From positions 24,426,655 through 24,490,654 of the forward strand of contig OX457038.1 of assembly GCA_949752735.1 (NCBI GenBank): a stretch of DNA of 64,000 nt. Reading direction: 5' to 3'. A program made the position numbers and the translations under genes. Shown in pieces: positions 39,501 through 50,000 of this stretch (its first letter is position 1; every line of letters begins with the position of its first letter). This stretch comes from Lumbricus terrestris (lineage: Eukaryota; Annelida; Clitellata; Crassiclitellata; Lumbricidae). The notes under the pieces are model-generated. The model was given only the letters and a program-made list of their open reading frames with translations. It did no database searches and was not told where the DNA came from.

Positions 39501-42500
39501 TGCATGATGCTGATACCAGCCTACTGAGAGCTGTGCTTATGAATGAGTTCCATGTTCTACGCTCTCTGTTCCGACCTAAAGACATTCGACATCATGACCT
39601 ACAACCTCAGCCCATGTTTTTACCTTGCCAGCCTCTGGCATTATAAATTTACAATTATTTTTCATTTTCCTAACTCTATACTCCAGCTTTTGTACCTTGT
39701 TGCATTTGTAATAGTACTTAGTAGTAGTAGTGATAGTAGTAGTGGTAGTGACAGTGGCAGTAGCAGTTCATGCTGGTCACCCATCTAGCTTAATAGGGCG
39801 TCTTGACCGGGTCATGTACTCTGCTGCTGTGCTTATTGGTCATATTCCAAAATATGCCCCGATTTCTGCTTACATGCATGATGTTTTGCACTGGCTTCCA
39901 GCCACGCAACGCATCTCATACAGAATAGCAGCACTTGTCTGGCGGTCTCTCACTGGTAGAGCTTTGTCCTACTTGTCTGATCTCTGTCACCCTGTTACCG
40001 ACTTAGCCTCCCGTCGAGCTTTACGCTCTTCGGCAAATGTGGAGCTCCTGATCCCTTGAGTTTGCTCTTCTACCAGGCAGCGTCAAGCCTTCCTGGTTGT
40101 TGGCTCGTCCACATGGAATGGGCTCTTGCTTGCGCTTCGCTTGTTACCTTGGAATAATTTGCCTGCTTTCCGCCAGTTGCTCAAGACTGATCTTTTAGCC
40201 ATGTGTTGAGTAGATTTCTTGGTTGTTGGTCAAGACGCCCTATTAAGCTAAGAAGGGATGCTATATAAAATTTAGAAATGAACGAATGAATGAAAAATGT
40301 GTTAACTGAATTAACTTCACGATCGGACTACCTCAATGATCCATCATTAAGATAGATCTTACATTGTTTACCTATATTCAATCACTTTAATCTCTTAGCG
40401 AGACCATCTTTCGCTCTAAGCTATGGCTTTTAACTGTTTTCCCAGCTTCGGTGTGTACTTCTGAACTTTGTATTATTGTGTGCATTCACAAATTAGAATT
40501 GTCTATTTGCATTTGTAATTGTGTAACTCTCTGACATTTTGTGCATAGATTCCAGACACAAGATTGAAGTGCAGAGACGTCTACAAAATAACCGATCTGC
40601 ATTAAGAGAACTGAACAATGAGGCAGAACGCAGCAGAACCAATCTCCTGAAGCAGCGGCAGCAGATTAGCAAATCAACTGCTGAGGTAACAACCAATTCA
40701 GATGCAGTACTACGTTTCGAATTGTACTCTTATGTTTAGAGTATCTTACTTGTGGGAAAATGCTCTCCGTGAGTACCGGTAGATGTGTTATATGCCAGCG
40801 AGGTACTTCTAAAAAGTTATTACAGTAACTAGTAACTGGGCAGAAAGAAGTAACTATTCATCAATAAATAGTTAAGTTAATAGTTACTATTTAGTGATAA
40901 CAATTGCTTCTCCAAAGTAGCTAATCATTTTTAGTTACTGCAAAGGAAATAGAGTCAGAATTGGCCGCACAGGTGATTTACCACATACAGCGAAACTTTG
41001 TTATACTGAAGTCCAATGGATCAGTGTTTCTGTTAGATATGAGGTTTGCAATAAAGAAGATAAAGATATTCAGGATTATACACAAATAGAAGTGTACATA
41101 GTATTGCATAGCAACCGTATGACCTTGCAACATGCTCCACTACCACTGCCTGTTGAATAAAGCCATGCCTTATAAAGTCAGTGTTTACTTTAAAAGACGT
41201 GGCTTCATTCAACCGGCAGTGGTGGTGATGGTGGAGAATGTCTGAGGTCAAACGGTTGCTATGCATGTTCAAATCTGTGAAGATGCTATTGCATAGGAAG
41301 GAGCCTTCACTCTGACACAGTGTATGCTCTGACCAGTGTAGCCAACTGGGTCATAGTTTTGGTTTTATGTCATTCTATACTGTTTATTTAATCTACCGCT
41401 GTCAATGCTTCTGATACATTTGGCACAGGTGTCACCCTGTCAGTGTTATCACTGTTACCCAAAACCCCCATGTCTTCATCATCCCACCTTTCAAACTCTG
41501 ACAATAAACTAAGGCTATGGTATGAAGGCAAAACCAGACAGCGCCTGACTCAATTGACTGACCCCCTCCCATTGACCAGACACACACATGCATCAATTGT
41601 CTTCTCATGCCATTTGGGAGACAAAGCATGTGATAATTTTTCATCAGTCAACTACAACTAGTTTGTATTGCATCGCAGTGTCTCACTTTCAAATATCTGC
41701 CAGTCAGCAGTTTTATAAAGACCCCAGAATGCCTTCACATCGTGATAAGCAAGTTTTTGATATAAATGGATTGAATAAAATGGTTATGTAGGCTGGATGT
41801 CCCATTATCTTTGTGATCTGAGACACGAGCCCATCTCTGCTGTTTCTCTTTGTCCTTTTTGCTTTCTAGACCATCTTAATCTCTTTTTCATCAAGTTAAG
41901 ACTTACAAAGCCCAACATTATGTCTTTACTTTTGTGGGTTCTTCCTCTTGGAATGACCTTTCCCTTTTGTCGCACTGGACAGTTCTCTCATTTTCTCTGA
42001 ATTTATAACCAACCTTACACGCTCCTCCTGTTTCCAACTCCGGCGCATCAAGGCCATTCGCAAATCTGTCTCTTCTTCCACTCTGAAAACCTATTACGTA
42101 CTCATGCATCTTGTCTGTCATAGAATTGACCTTTGCAACTCTCATCTTGTAGACCTTCCCAAATTCCTTCTCACTCCTGTCCAATCTGTCTGTAGAATTG
42201 TTACTAGGTTGATCGATCATATTCTCAGTTCAAAGTCCTTGTTTAGGTCCTCAAGTCCAAATTGGGTGCTGCTCCGAAGTATCTCAGAATATTCTCATTC
42301 TACAGATTCTCTCCAACCTCTTTGCTCAACGAACTGGAATGATCTCTTAGTCCTGTGATCAAGGACCACTTTGGCCCAAACTATGTTAACTTAAATGACT
42401 AGTGCAAAAAAACGACGTATACGTGTATATTATAAAAAGACTGTTGAGGGGATTATAAAGCTATTTATATAATTAGGGATTTGTTTCAATAATGAAACCA

Positions 42501-45500
42501 TATCCCTATCGACATTTAATTTATTTTTCAATTTAACTCTCATACAATTACATTTTAAAAGTTAAACACAGCATATCATACCATACTAGATCTGATGTGA
42601 ATTCAATTTTATTATGGTGAGTGGATCTGTAAAAAACTATAGGCCTAGCTACCTAATTACATGTTACTAAGGTGATGCGTTAATGATGGAAACATCAGCT
42701 CTAAATAAAACACAGTATCCAGAAAAATACAAGTTTTGAGAAATTTTAATTTATTTTTAACTCTTCTCCACGGACCGGCGGACATTGCTCTGTGGACCGG
42801 TGCCGGTCCACGGACCACCACTTTGAGAACCACTGATGTAGATCATTTGCCTGCATTGGGCCTGCCCTCTGGAATGCCTTCCCATCTTCTCTACATGTTT
42901 CTTTTCTTCTTTAGTTCTGTTTCTACATAATCTCTTTCCTCAAAACCTACGTCTTCCCTTGGGGTACTCGCATTGGATTCGAAGCGCTACTGAATGGTCA
43001 TTGCTGAGAGCGTCGTTATATAAATTTCAAATTACATTACATTAGATTTGATGGTCTAAGAAGTTGGATAGGGTCTCTCACTCATCTGCCCAATGCTTGA
43101 AAACTTTTATTCCCTTGGGGCTTCCACGCTGAGAGCACCTCTGTATAGCTTATGCTATAAGAGACACTTCACAGAATTTGAACTACGACACCATATTATA
43201 CAATATTTGTATGTTTTGCATTGGTTGTGGCTCAGCCTTTGACTTTTAATAAATATAATCGGTAGTTTGAAATGCAGACAATACTAAATTTTAAAGAGCT
43301 TTATGAGTAAAAGATATTATTTTGTAGTGGATGCTCAGATGAATAGCACACTATGTTGCTCTATGGATTGTGGCTTTTAATATGTCTTAATGAACTTTCC
43401 ATATGTGTATCTGAACATTTGTATAGCAACTTCCAAACCTCTAAAACGTGCTGTGAACAAGTGTCTAAAATGATGCAGCTGGAAGTTAGAAGAGAATTCA
43501 CTTGAGCTGCATTGGACAATGTTTCACGCAATCTTCTTACCTTCTCCACTCTCTACTTCCTGCCAATTAATGAATTCCTCAGAATGGTTCAAGTACAAAG
43601 GTAAATGGAACAAGATTCCTTGCAAATCATCATAAGAAGGCAAATCTGGATGTAGTTCATTATATGTATACATATACAATACATAGCATATTATAATTTT
43701 TTTATTCGAGCCGCATTAAAAATTATCAGAAACTAGTTTCACGATTAGACATTTGTTATTTTTTAGCCTTGCAGTGAGCGAAGCAAAGTGTTTGGCATTG
43801 ATGATCGAAAAGGGGGGAAAGATGATCATGAGCAAGTGGAGAACTTCCAGAAGCGATCAATGGAGCTACAGAGACAACAATATGAGGACCACTTAAAACA
43901 CATTCAGGTCTACTTTATCACAGGCTTTGCACCATCATTTTCATAGTCTGACACAGAGCTTAAAGTGTAAACAAGATTTGCCTGGATGCCTCTTATTTTT
44001 CCAGGCTGTGCCGGCTAAATGAGTGGCAGCATGGTGCTCAGATTTTAAATAAGTGCCTGAACGTTATCCACTACCATCGAGTCACACTTTAAGTCCTGGT
44101 CTGACATATTTCTTTAAATTTTAAGTATTTGGTTTCATTTTTCAGTGTCGTTCATTCATTTTCATTTTTTGTCTTCTTTGCAGAAATACTTCTATCAGTC
44201 ACATGGACAATTGGTCATAGGGTCTATTGGCCATAGGCCTATTGGTCACACAGATGATTGGTCATAGGGTCTATGGGTCATAGGGCCTATTGGTCACATG
44301 GACGATTAGTCACAGGGTCTAGTCATTCCTTGCGACCGATCGTCCTTTGACCATGCGTCCTACAACCGATTGTCCGTATAATGTATTAACACATCCAGTC
44401 ATCCATATGTGGAGCGCAGTGGTGTAGTGGGTATGTTTGTTGCCTTGCAGCCGGAGGGTTGCAGGTTCGAATCCACCTTAAAGACACGTAGGGACCTTGG
44501 GCAAGTCCTTCATTCGCAATTGCTCAGCGCTTTAGCGTGAAACTCCGATGCAGTGTCTGTGCTGTAGTCGGGAGCACCTCCGAGTAGGAAAGCTTGCAGG
44601 AGCGCTATAACAAGTGCACATACAAACAAACATCTTAACTGTTAAATAGGTAGCATTGGGACTTAAGCTTATGACAGATTTGGGGTACTGTCCCGTTTGA
44701 AATCCGGGAGACTACAACATTAGAAATCTCTACTACTGCAATTCTAGAACTTCAATGTCATTGCCGGCTTTCTGTGGCACTGTTGCCATGCCTAAACCTG
44801 ACAAGGTGCAGCTGTGCCAGATGCAGTGGCGGATTTAGTCCAGGCCTGGGGGGTCTGGTCGCCCCCCCGTGCCCCTGTTGGGTAAAAAATGGTGCCCCCT
44901 CGGGCCCGGCCCGTACTAATTACTTAAACCTAAAATGCCTTCATGGAAATTAAATTCTCATACTTTTACCAGTGACTTTATGCAATCACACCATGAATTT
45001 AACACTCATTACAGAATTGTTTCTTTCTTTTTTCGGCCATTACTTATATTTATTTATTCATATGGCCCATTGCATTGATATGTATTATATAGTTACTGGA
45101 TAGCTAATTGGCTATGACAGGCCTGGGGGGCCTGGTCGCCCCCCCGTGCCCCTGTTGGGTAAAAAGGTCTGTTCGAGGTAATGCAACCATTGATATGTAT
45201 TACATTATAGTTACTGGATAGCTAATTATTGGCTATGAGAGTTCGGATTATCGCTCACTCAGGGATATCCCAAGATTCTTTGGGGCAAATCCCGGGATTC
45301 CTCATGTCAAACCCCAGGATTCTCAGGGGCAAATCCAAGGATTCCTAGAGGCAAATCACAGCAAAGGATAGGCGGCACAACACTCTTCGCTTTAAAACTC
45401 AAATTTCTCAGCAATGATACAAAATTGTTTAAAACCACCCTAGGGATTTTGAGTTGAGTGACATACAAAACAATCGGCTTAACTATATTTTGCGGCGACC

Positions 45501-47492
45501 GACCAGATCTCTTGAAAAAACCTTTAAAGTTGACGAATTTAACATGGTTTCACATATAGGCTAAACAAGCACTCGCATCCCTGACAGGAAGTCACGGGTG
45601 ATTCGCCATCGGCCATGGACCAATATCCGAAGCTTTAGCTATCCAATAATGGTAAACGCGTATTTTAGCGTCGTAAATTATTCGTCATTGCATGGATTTC
45701 AGCATTAGTCGAGTGCAAGTCGGATTGACGGAAATAATTCTTTATAGAAGGTGTATTAATGAAAGTAATTTGTATTGAGATAGAAGAGGAACAAATGAAA
45801 ACAATCTTGGTGAAATTGAAGCTGGCTGGATTGATGAACAATAGATTTAAATTAAATAGAAGTTACATTGATGAAAAATGTTTGCTGACGAAATAGAAAC
45901 GGGATTGATCAAACAAATTCTTGCCTAAACAGAAGCTGGATCGATGAAAAGGATTCTCGTCAAACTATAAGTTGGATTGATAAAAAATAACAATGCTGCA
46001 ACGAGCGAATAACTTACGACGCTAAAATACACGTTTACTTGGATCAATATCCAAAATATAACATTAATAAATATTTGTTATATAATATTATATATAAGCA
46101 TAAATTTGTGCAACTCAAGTAAGTAGTCGAGCGCACAAGTTTGAAAAGTTCCTGTTTTAGATTCTTGATTCTGTTTGATATATTCGGCTAAATCTGATGA
46201 ATTATAATTATAAGTTTACTGTTTTTAACTATGTGAGTACAGGCGCCCTCTTGAAATTCTCTTCGCCCCCCCCCCCCCCCCGTGCAATAAAACCTAAAAC
46301 CGCCACTGGCCAGATGACTTTTAATTTCTCTCAGTATTATCAAATCCTGAGGGATAAATCTGCTTTGTAAAAAATAAAAAGTACCGGTAATAACAATGAT
46401 GCTTTCATGCTGAAGCAGATGAGATAGTTTAACATTCTGTTGTTTATTGTAGAAATTTGTGACAAAAGAAGAACAGCAAGAAAGTGAAATATTTAGCAAA
46501 CTGAAGGAAGCAGATTTTCTGCAGAAGAATCAGCATCATTTGCTGATGCAACTGGAAGTCAAATGGAATGAGATGAGACATCAGAATGACAGAAAGATTG
46601 CACAAGAACGAAAGGATGTGTTTCAGAAAGAAACAGAACTCACGCGGAGTTTGCAGAAGGAGCGAGCTTTCTTAGCAAAAGTACGGTGATAAATAAGAAT
46701 GTTCAGATGATGGATATGAACAGCAGTTATTTTGCTAAGAAGTGCTTTTTGGAATAACCTTAGTCATTGTGGGCACCCAGTCTGCTTTCTTACCATTTCT
46801 ACTGTTGCCATTAGAAAGGTCAGTGGGTTGTAGGAAAGCTGTTACAACTGGTTCAATGTGTTTGGTAATTGGTAATCAATGAAAATATGGTAGTGACTCA
46901 AAACCTTGGCAAATTGATCATCTGGCTTATTGGAGGTGCTGATGCCTGGAGGTTTGCGGTTCAAGCCTATGCCAAGTACAGTCCAACACATATGCAAATG
47001 TATGTCCATGACAATTTCCAGTGCATCATCTTACTTGTTTTGTCTAGCTTCACTAAAGACGTGAAGCAATGGTGCTTTTATACTAAGCTTAAGAAGATGA
47101 ATTATCACTTTAGAAACGCTTGCAGACTATACTATTTGTTGGCGGGAGCACTAACTTGGGTCGGGAGCGCTACTGAATCTGTGAGCGGCGCTTTATAAAA
47201 GTTCAATTACAATTACAATAATATGGTCTCTTTTCTCAGGTATAGCCTCAAGGAACAGTTACCTTCTTTATAAAGTTTGTTCTAATTTCCTTGAGACCTG
47301 CACAAAGGATAAGTCGTTCTGTGTCTGGTTTTTTTGTAGATTGCCACCAGGCGAAGTGAATTCCATTTGGAGCTAAAAAAGCTACGAGAGCAACTACGAC
47401 GTGACCAGTTTCAGTTAGCAGAACTTAACCGTGAGCAAGAACGGAATCTAAGAGTTCATGAACATAGGGCAAATGATCTCTGCATATCCTGA
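24563..47492 (+). CDS. Coiled-coil protein, about 13 exons, 559 aa
   Basis: Not recognised. Exons: 24563-24699, 25069-25261, 26731-26839, 26960-27078 (tentative), 33173-33252, 34476-34584, 35024-35121, 37328-37402, 38732-38832, 40549-40685, 43767-43907, 46453-46680, 47340-47492. Phases match throughout, giving 1680 bp. The N-terminus is Ser-rich (MTASSRKNSSEM). From exon 2 on it is rich in Lys/Glu/Arg/Gln and helix-forming: KQIKAIEELMWKHKQEAREL, KLERKYELKMTELGLKRDEL, VQRRLQNNRSALRELNNEAE, LKKLREQLRRDQFQLAELNR. It ends DLCIS-stop at 47492. The architecture resembles ciliary, centrosomal or filament coiled-coil proteins (inference). Exon 4 has weak splice sites, and an alternative acceptor in the 33173 exon (GTGAG at about 33190) would allow other joins. 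Confidence 0.75.
25926..26131. mobile_element. hAT MITE, 206 bp
   Basis: Ends CAGGGCTTTTTTTAG and TTAAAAACAGCCCTG with perfect 8-bp target duplications AATTGCTC (25918-25925 and 26132-26139). The interior has several GTGCAGTT repeats. In intron 2 of the coiled-coil gene. Confidence 0.9.
27122..27296. mobile_element. hAT MITE family E, copy 1 (175 bp)
   Basis: Ends CAGTGCTTAAAGTGTG and CACACTTTAAGCCCTG with perfect 8-bp duplications TCCTCTGT (27114-27121, 27297-27304). The interior repeats AAGTGCCTGGACGCCCCT. Copy 2 is at 43954-44098. It lies 43 bp after a tentative exon of the coiled-coil gene. Confidence 0.9.
27750..28696. mobile_element. piggyBac-like TTAA element, 939 bp
   Basis: TTAA at both ends (27750-27753, 28693-28696) and perfect 14-bp inverted repeats CCCCTTGGCTGCCG. 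The 5' part repeats TTGACGAGCGGT. Near 28105-28260, after an ATG at 28104, an acidic frame (IEDNDYSEIESEISLDESGD, then DPDESGMDSDDSH) resembles the N-terminus of piggyBac transposases. It is out of frame with the ATG and is then cut by a LINE/SINE tail (about 28282). The transposase core is absent. Confidence 0.85.
28697..29980. other. Intron segment without clear elements
   Basis: Holds a 161-codon antisense frame (29299-29784) of unknown nature with ETSAKPFIKLKHREYFYSAN. It has no start context, splice sites or family match that I recognise. Otherwise nothing is seen. Confidence 0.35.
29990..30560 (+). mobile_element. CR1/L2-like LINE fragment split by a MITE
   Basis: Degraded frames include QSAINAADKLI before the MITE and a GLAPKYLFDLILRSLYVTSL-type run after it, which are LINE C-terminal motifs. 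The MITE at 30112-30338 interrupts them cleanly. Further similar sequence (about 31550-31620: TGCTCTAAAGTATCTTTGCA) suggests another fragment of a related LINE. Confidence 0.65.
30112..30338. mobile_element. 227-bp TIR MITE inside a LINE
   Basis: Begins CATGGGTGGAG and ends CTCCGCCCATG; inverted repeats with one mismatch, and a second internal match GGGCGGAGACTT. Perfect 8-bp duplication TACTTAAG at 30104-30111 and 30339-30346 (9 bp if G is counted). An 8-bp duplication fits hAT or P-type transposases. Confidence 0.85.
30882..31484. mobile_element. TIR element, about 600 bp
   Basis: Ends TGACCCATCTGACCAAAACC and its inverted counterpart GGTTTTGGTTGGATGGGTCA, 18 of 20 matching. Flanks are TA-rich (AATATA / CATATA), so a TA target duplication is possible but not provable. 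No coding frame; a non-autonomous DNA transposon. Confidence 0.7.
31721..32711. mobile_element. piggyBac-like TTAA element, 983 bp
   Basis: TTAA at 31721-31724 and 32708-32711. Inverted repeats CCCTCGGGCTACCAAG / CCCTCAGGCTACCAAG (15 of 16). Subterminal GGGGGGTGGTTGCCACCCC palindromes occur at both ends and near 31915. The interior (about 31770-32070) is homologous to the inverted interior of the TTAA element at 55858. No transposase frame. Lies in the same intron as the 27750 element. Confidence 0.85.
33600..34440 (+). mobile_element. Decayed LINE fragment
   Basis: Degraded frames such as LNCSFET..., then ..VIPFFTTSALLIE.., and KITSLALEVWSHEPYVLF are reminiscent of CR1/L2-like LINE C-termini. 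Contains a (TA)n run at 33904-33958. Weak similarity only. Confidence 0.4.
33904..33958. repeat. (TA)n microsatellite
   Basis: About 55 bp of near-perfect TA repeats in an intron of the coiled-coil gene. Confidence 0.95.
35160..36512. mobile_element. hAT element, 1353 bp, non-autonomous
   Basis: Ends CAGTGGCGTAGCTA and TAGCTACGCCACTG, perfect inverted repeats typical of hAT. Perfect 8-bp duplication CACTTGGC (35152-35159, 36513-36520). GCACACGGGCCCA occurs near both ends. No transposase frame was seen. It inserted only 38 bp downstream of the exon ending at 35121. Confidence 0.95.
36752..37135 (+). mobile_element. CR1/L2-like LINE C-terminal fragment
   Basis: Degraded frame contains LHWLPIHLCVC (from HWLP-RI) and a GSAGAPV end before CAATATAAAT, matching the pattern of other LINE tails here. 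Several stops. Confidence 0.55.
37790..38397 (+). mobile_element. CR1/L2-like LINE fragment
   Basis: Frames DDYCNSLLIGLSNVHLPPTQ then SVLNAASCLIACLPKYSHIS, then VIKSKLGLAPNYFRDFIRF match the conserved LINE C-terminal segment (D-CNSLL, QSVLNAAAR, GLAP-Y). Stops interrupt it. Confidence 0.8.
38398..38635 (-). mobile_element. tRNA-derived SINE, family B copy 2
   Basis: Reverse complement of the 22261 SINE: A-box region TAGAGTAATGGTTAACACGC, B box GGTTCGAGCCC, then TTGGGCGGATATGCTTTGTA, ending in (ATT)n. It is inserted into the preceding LINE, whose tail AGGGCGCTATAGAAATT resumes at about 38653. Confidence 0.9.
39050..39640 (+). mobile_element. Retroelement C-terminal fragment (DRKRFDRLL type)
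   Basis: Frame DDRKRFDRLLVWLKQAGPLS, then DADTSLLRAVLMNEFHVLRS and IRHHDLQPQP matches the DRKRFDRLLRRG...LLP...YNLRPR tail common in invertebrate LINEs. Upstream frame 39091-39363 contains VSATMILEVTITSDLRATNH, fitting the preceding LGV-I-S-L region. Truncated. Confidence 0.7.
39719..39765 (+). repeat. (AGT)n-type microsatellite
   Basis: Imperfect trinucleotide run TAGTAGTAGTGATAGTAGTA and onward, adjoining LINE sequence. Confidence 0.85.
39775..40275 (+). mobile_element. CR1/L2-like LINE C-terminal fragment
   Basis: Frame reads DRVMYSAAVLIGHIPKYAPI, YMHDVLHWLPATQRISYRIA, ALVWRSLTGRALSYLSDLC, ASRRALRSSANVELLIP, and after a stop STWNGLLLAL and LPAFRQLLKTDLL. It ends in AAGGGATGCTATATAAAATT, the shared tail. 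One of the best-preserved copies here. Confidence 0.9.
41800..42360 (+). mobile_element. CR1/L2-like LINE fragment
   Basis: Frame HRIDLCNSHLVDLPKFLLTP then VQSVCRIVTRLIDHI, and SSPNWVLLRSISEYSHSTDS, match the D-CNSLL and QSV--A-AR motifs. It continues after an inserted DNA-element end at about 42770-42834 to the tail at about 43020. Confidence 0.65.
42361..42834. mobile_element. hAT-like element remnant inside a LINE
   Basis: The right end reads GTGGACCGGTGCCGGTCCAC, GGACCACCACTTTG and GAGAACCACTG, a well-known hAT terminus in antisense. The left end is not identifiable, so the element is degraded or truncated. LINE sequence resumes at about 42843. Confidence 0.6.
43954..44098. mobile_element. 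hAT MITE family E, copy 2 (145 bp)
   Basis: Ends CAGAGCTTAAAGTGT and ACACTTTAAGTCCTG with perfect 8-bp duplications GTCTGACA (43946-43953, 44099-44106). Related to the 27122 element through ATTTTAAATAAGTGC and CCTGGA--CC blocks. Confidence 0.9.
44195..44390 (+). repeat. ATTGGTCATAGGG minisatellite
   Basis: Degenerate units of about 18-20 bp built on ATTGGTCATAGGGTCTA and GACGATTGGTCACA, decaying to GACCGATCGTCC and ACCGATTGTCC. In an intron, just before SINE family A copy 2. Confidence 0.7.
44410..44632 (+). mobile_element. tRNA-derived SINE, family A copy 2
   Basis: A box TGGTGTAGTGG and B box GGTTCGAATCC (44464-44474). Body GGGACCTTGGGCAAGTCCTT, GGGAGCACCTCCGAGTAGG, AGGAGCGCTATAACAAGTGC and a (CAAA)n tail. 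Same family as 10869-11090. Confidence 0.9.
44824..46308. mobile_element. hAT element, 1485 bp, with nested insertion
   Basis: Ends CAGTGGCGGATTTAG and CTAAAACCGCCACTG with perfect 8-bp duplication GCCAGATG (44816-44823, 46309-46316). A GGCCTGG...TGTTGGGTAAAA block occurs twice (about 44845 and 45119). A small array of ATCCCAGGATTC-like units lies near 45265-45360. It contains the 389-bp element at 45651-46039. No transposase. Confidence 0.95.
45651..46039. mobile_element. 389-bp TIR element with internal tandem array, copy 2
   Basis: Ends GTAAACGCGTATTTTAGCGT and ACGCTAAAATACACGTTTAC. It is the reverse-orientation homologue of 19112-19500, sharing the array of GGATTGATGAA...AGAAG units and CGTCGTAA-TTATTCG. 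Nested inside the hAT element. Confidence 0.85.
46915..47215 (+). mobile_element. SINE-like element with shared LINE tail
   Basis: A tRNA-like start (GGCTTATTGGAGG) and a B box GGTTCAAGCCT (about 46960) are followed by the tail TTGGGTCGGGAGCGCTACTG, GAGCGGCGCTTTATAAAAG. Same LINE-type end as families A and B neighbours. In the last intron of the coiled-coil gene. Confidence 0.55.
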
Positions 47493-47751
47493 AATCATCA
47501 CTTTTTATGAGACAAAAGACTTCAGAATGATTTTAACAATTAATGATTTGAACTTACACAAATCATCTTAAATTTATTTAATTAAATACATCTACATACA
47601 GATAATTTTTTTAATTTTGAAATTTGTATACCCGGTACTTGTTATATTTTTGACTGTAAATTATATCACACAGTGAATAGTTTCTGTTAAAATTTGTTTA
47701 ATTTTTAAAATTTCTACTGTATTAGAAATAGCATGACAAGGTTGGCACCTA

Positions 47752-47757
47752 AATAAA
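47752..47757 (+). terminator. Candidate poly(A) signal of the coiled-coil gene
   Basis: AATAAA lies 260 bp after the stop codon at 47492 and is the first canonical signal on this strand after it. Region 47493-48139 otherwise shows nothing. Confidence 0.55.
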
Positions 47758-48147
47758 CTTCTAAACTTTGAGTGTGGTTTAAATTATAAAAGTACAAAAT
47801 TTGCAATAATATGCACCATGAGATGAAAATATCAGATAATTGTTACATAACATATAATACAAAACGGCAATAGCAAAATCCATAAATAATGCAATAACAC
47901 ATACAAAATAGCTACAATCTAAATCATTATTAAAAATTTCTGTACTCATATATATACAATTTAATTTATTAAGAATTAAGTTAAACATCAAAGAACACAT
48001 GGGCATCACAACTAAACGAGTGTCTGGGCTTATTGCCTTAATATAAAGTCATGTTTAAATCTGCACATCCGTGATGTAATATTTGATCTGCACACTGGTA
48101 GTTATTTGTTTGCATGAGTTACTAACTGACCTTTTGGGCATTAGATT

Positions 48148-48282
48148 CAGGGCTGAAAGTGAGCCGGGTCTGTCCGGGTCTCAGACCCGGCATTCATTTG
48201 TTGGCGCTTGAATAAACACTGGTATTTAGCACCCTTTGGCCCAAAGAGACCCGGCATTTTTTTCAAACCACTTTCAGCCCTG
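48148..48282. mobile_element. hAT MITE family F, copy 1 (135 bp)
   Basis: Ends CAGGGCTGAAAGTG and CACTTTCAGCCCTG-type inverted repeats; perfect 8-bp duplication ATTAGATT. Interior palindrome-like GGGTCTGTCCGGGTCTCAGA. Nearly identical to 53094-53228 and of equal length. Confidence 0.95.
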
Positions 48283-48544
48283 ATTAGATTTCACAGGGAA
48301 TTGCTATCAGGCATTATCTCCTAACCAAACTTTAGACATCAGATTCTATGGCTATCAGATGTTAGGAAGATGAAAATTGGTGTAACCATGAAAGTAAATG
48401 TCTCAAACTTAATAACACTTAACGTTGTTCATTTCCACAATAATTTCAAGCTGTCTTTTATGCGACTTCTATGTGTGTAGACTAAGTGGACGTAATTAAT
48501 CATATCGGAGCTTGCAGTGGTTGGGTCAAAGGCTGATCTAAATT

Positions 48545-49578
48545 CAGGCCCGGCTTTTGGGCAAGGCGAGCGAGGCAGCTGCCTTGGGCCCCGCGCTTCC
48601 AGGGCCCCGCGCTCCTGGCAATATTTTTTTACTTCGTTGAGATTGACATTAGTTACGTCGCATAACAACTATGCTTGCAGTCAATATATAATGTGAATGT
48701 GATAGGGTGATTTTCAAAGAATGAGACTACGCTAAAACCAGTCAAAGCCACTGTTATATCTATTAACCAGCATGTAGAACTTTCTCCAGAAAACAATAAT
48801 TATTGACTCATTTTGCATATTGACACCGCAGCCATTTTTGCAGGAGAGGGCAAAACACAATGGTAGTGGCAACAACTTTTAGCGAGAGTTTAACAAACGC
48901 AAAGCAGGAAATTAATAACATGGATATATTTTTCAGAGGATTTTGCATTAGGGCTACTTAGATAGGCTTACATTAGGAAAGCCAGCCAAGATGGGACGGT
49001 TCGTAAAATGGGATACGTAGTTATTGCTACTGCTATGTAGCAGAGGAAGCCAGTCTAGAGTTGCAAATACCGTACCAAACTCTAGACTCTACCTATTAGC
49101 CTATAGCAACTATTAATACTTGCGGTGCTGGTGACTTAATTTTATTGATAATTGAAAATGTTCACATTCGCTGATGCTATTTCACATTATTAAATTTTCA
49201 CATTCTGATATTATTGAAATTATGGTATCTTATGTGTAGGCTATAGGTGCTTAAAATGGGACGCATTAGCCTAGTAATTATTTTTATGACAATAATATCG
49301 CAATCTTGGAAAATTGTTAAATTTTACATAGCCAGGCATAGCCTACATCATTTGAAAGTCAAATATGTAGGCCTAATTGTCATATTAGCGTGGTTGATTT
49401 AACATCTATGGTACTCTTACCTCTAGAAAATTTTGGAAACAATGTTTAGTGTCCTATCTTAGGTGACTCTCGGGCCCCTCCCCACTAGTGCTGTATTGAC
49501 AGAAAAAATCAACTACGCAAATTTATGCTTGAGGACCCGATGTTGCCTTAGGTCCTGCAGACCCTAGGGCCGGGCCTG
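48545..49578. mobile_element. hAT element, 1034 bp
   Basis: Ends CAGGCCCGGCTTTTG and TAGGGCCGGGCCTG; perfect 8-bp duplication TCTAAATT (48537-48544, 49579-49586). No transposase frame. Lies between the coiled-coil gene and the EGF gene. Confidence 0.9.
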
Positions 49579-49644
49579 TCTAAATTCTCAGTAGAGAAAA
49601 GTAGAGAAAGAGTTGCAGTGTTAGCCAGTTGTTTTTAGGAGCAG

Positions 49645-50000
49645 TGGGGCCGGGCCATTCATATATTACGTACATGCAAGGAGGAAGAGTGATAAGATTT
49701 AGGCAATTTTCCTTACGAGTCTTATGGGGAGGGAAGTCTTATGGAGGGAAGGTCTCAACAAATTGTGTACGCACGCAAAATATAGGTCTATCTGTAATTA
49801 TGATGTGCGATGTCCACATTGGCCTCTTTACAACTGTGTATTATCCTATTGTCGTCCGATGGCATTTTATTACATTACATAAAAGTCAAGTGCAGTTATT
49901 CTGTGCTATAAATAGTAGCCTATGATAAAATAAATGTCTCATAGATGGCTTCAGCTAATTAACTTTTGTCATGAAATGAAATGAATGAATATTATCAGGA
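49645..50000. mobile_element. DNA element family D, partial copy
   Basis: Starts GGGGCCGGGCCATTCATATA, then TTACGTACATGCAAGGAGG and GTCTCAACAAATTGTGTACG, which correspond to the reversed right end of 54884-55347. The far end is not identified, so limits are approximate. Confidence 0.5.
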
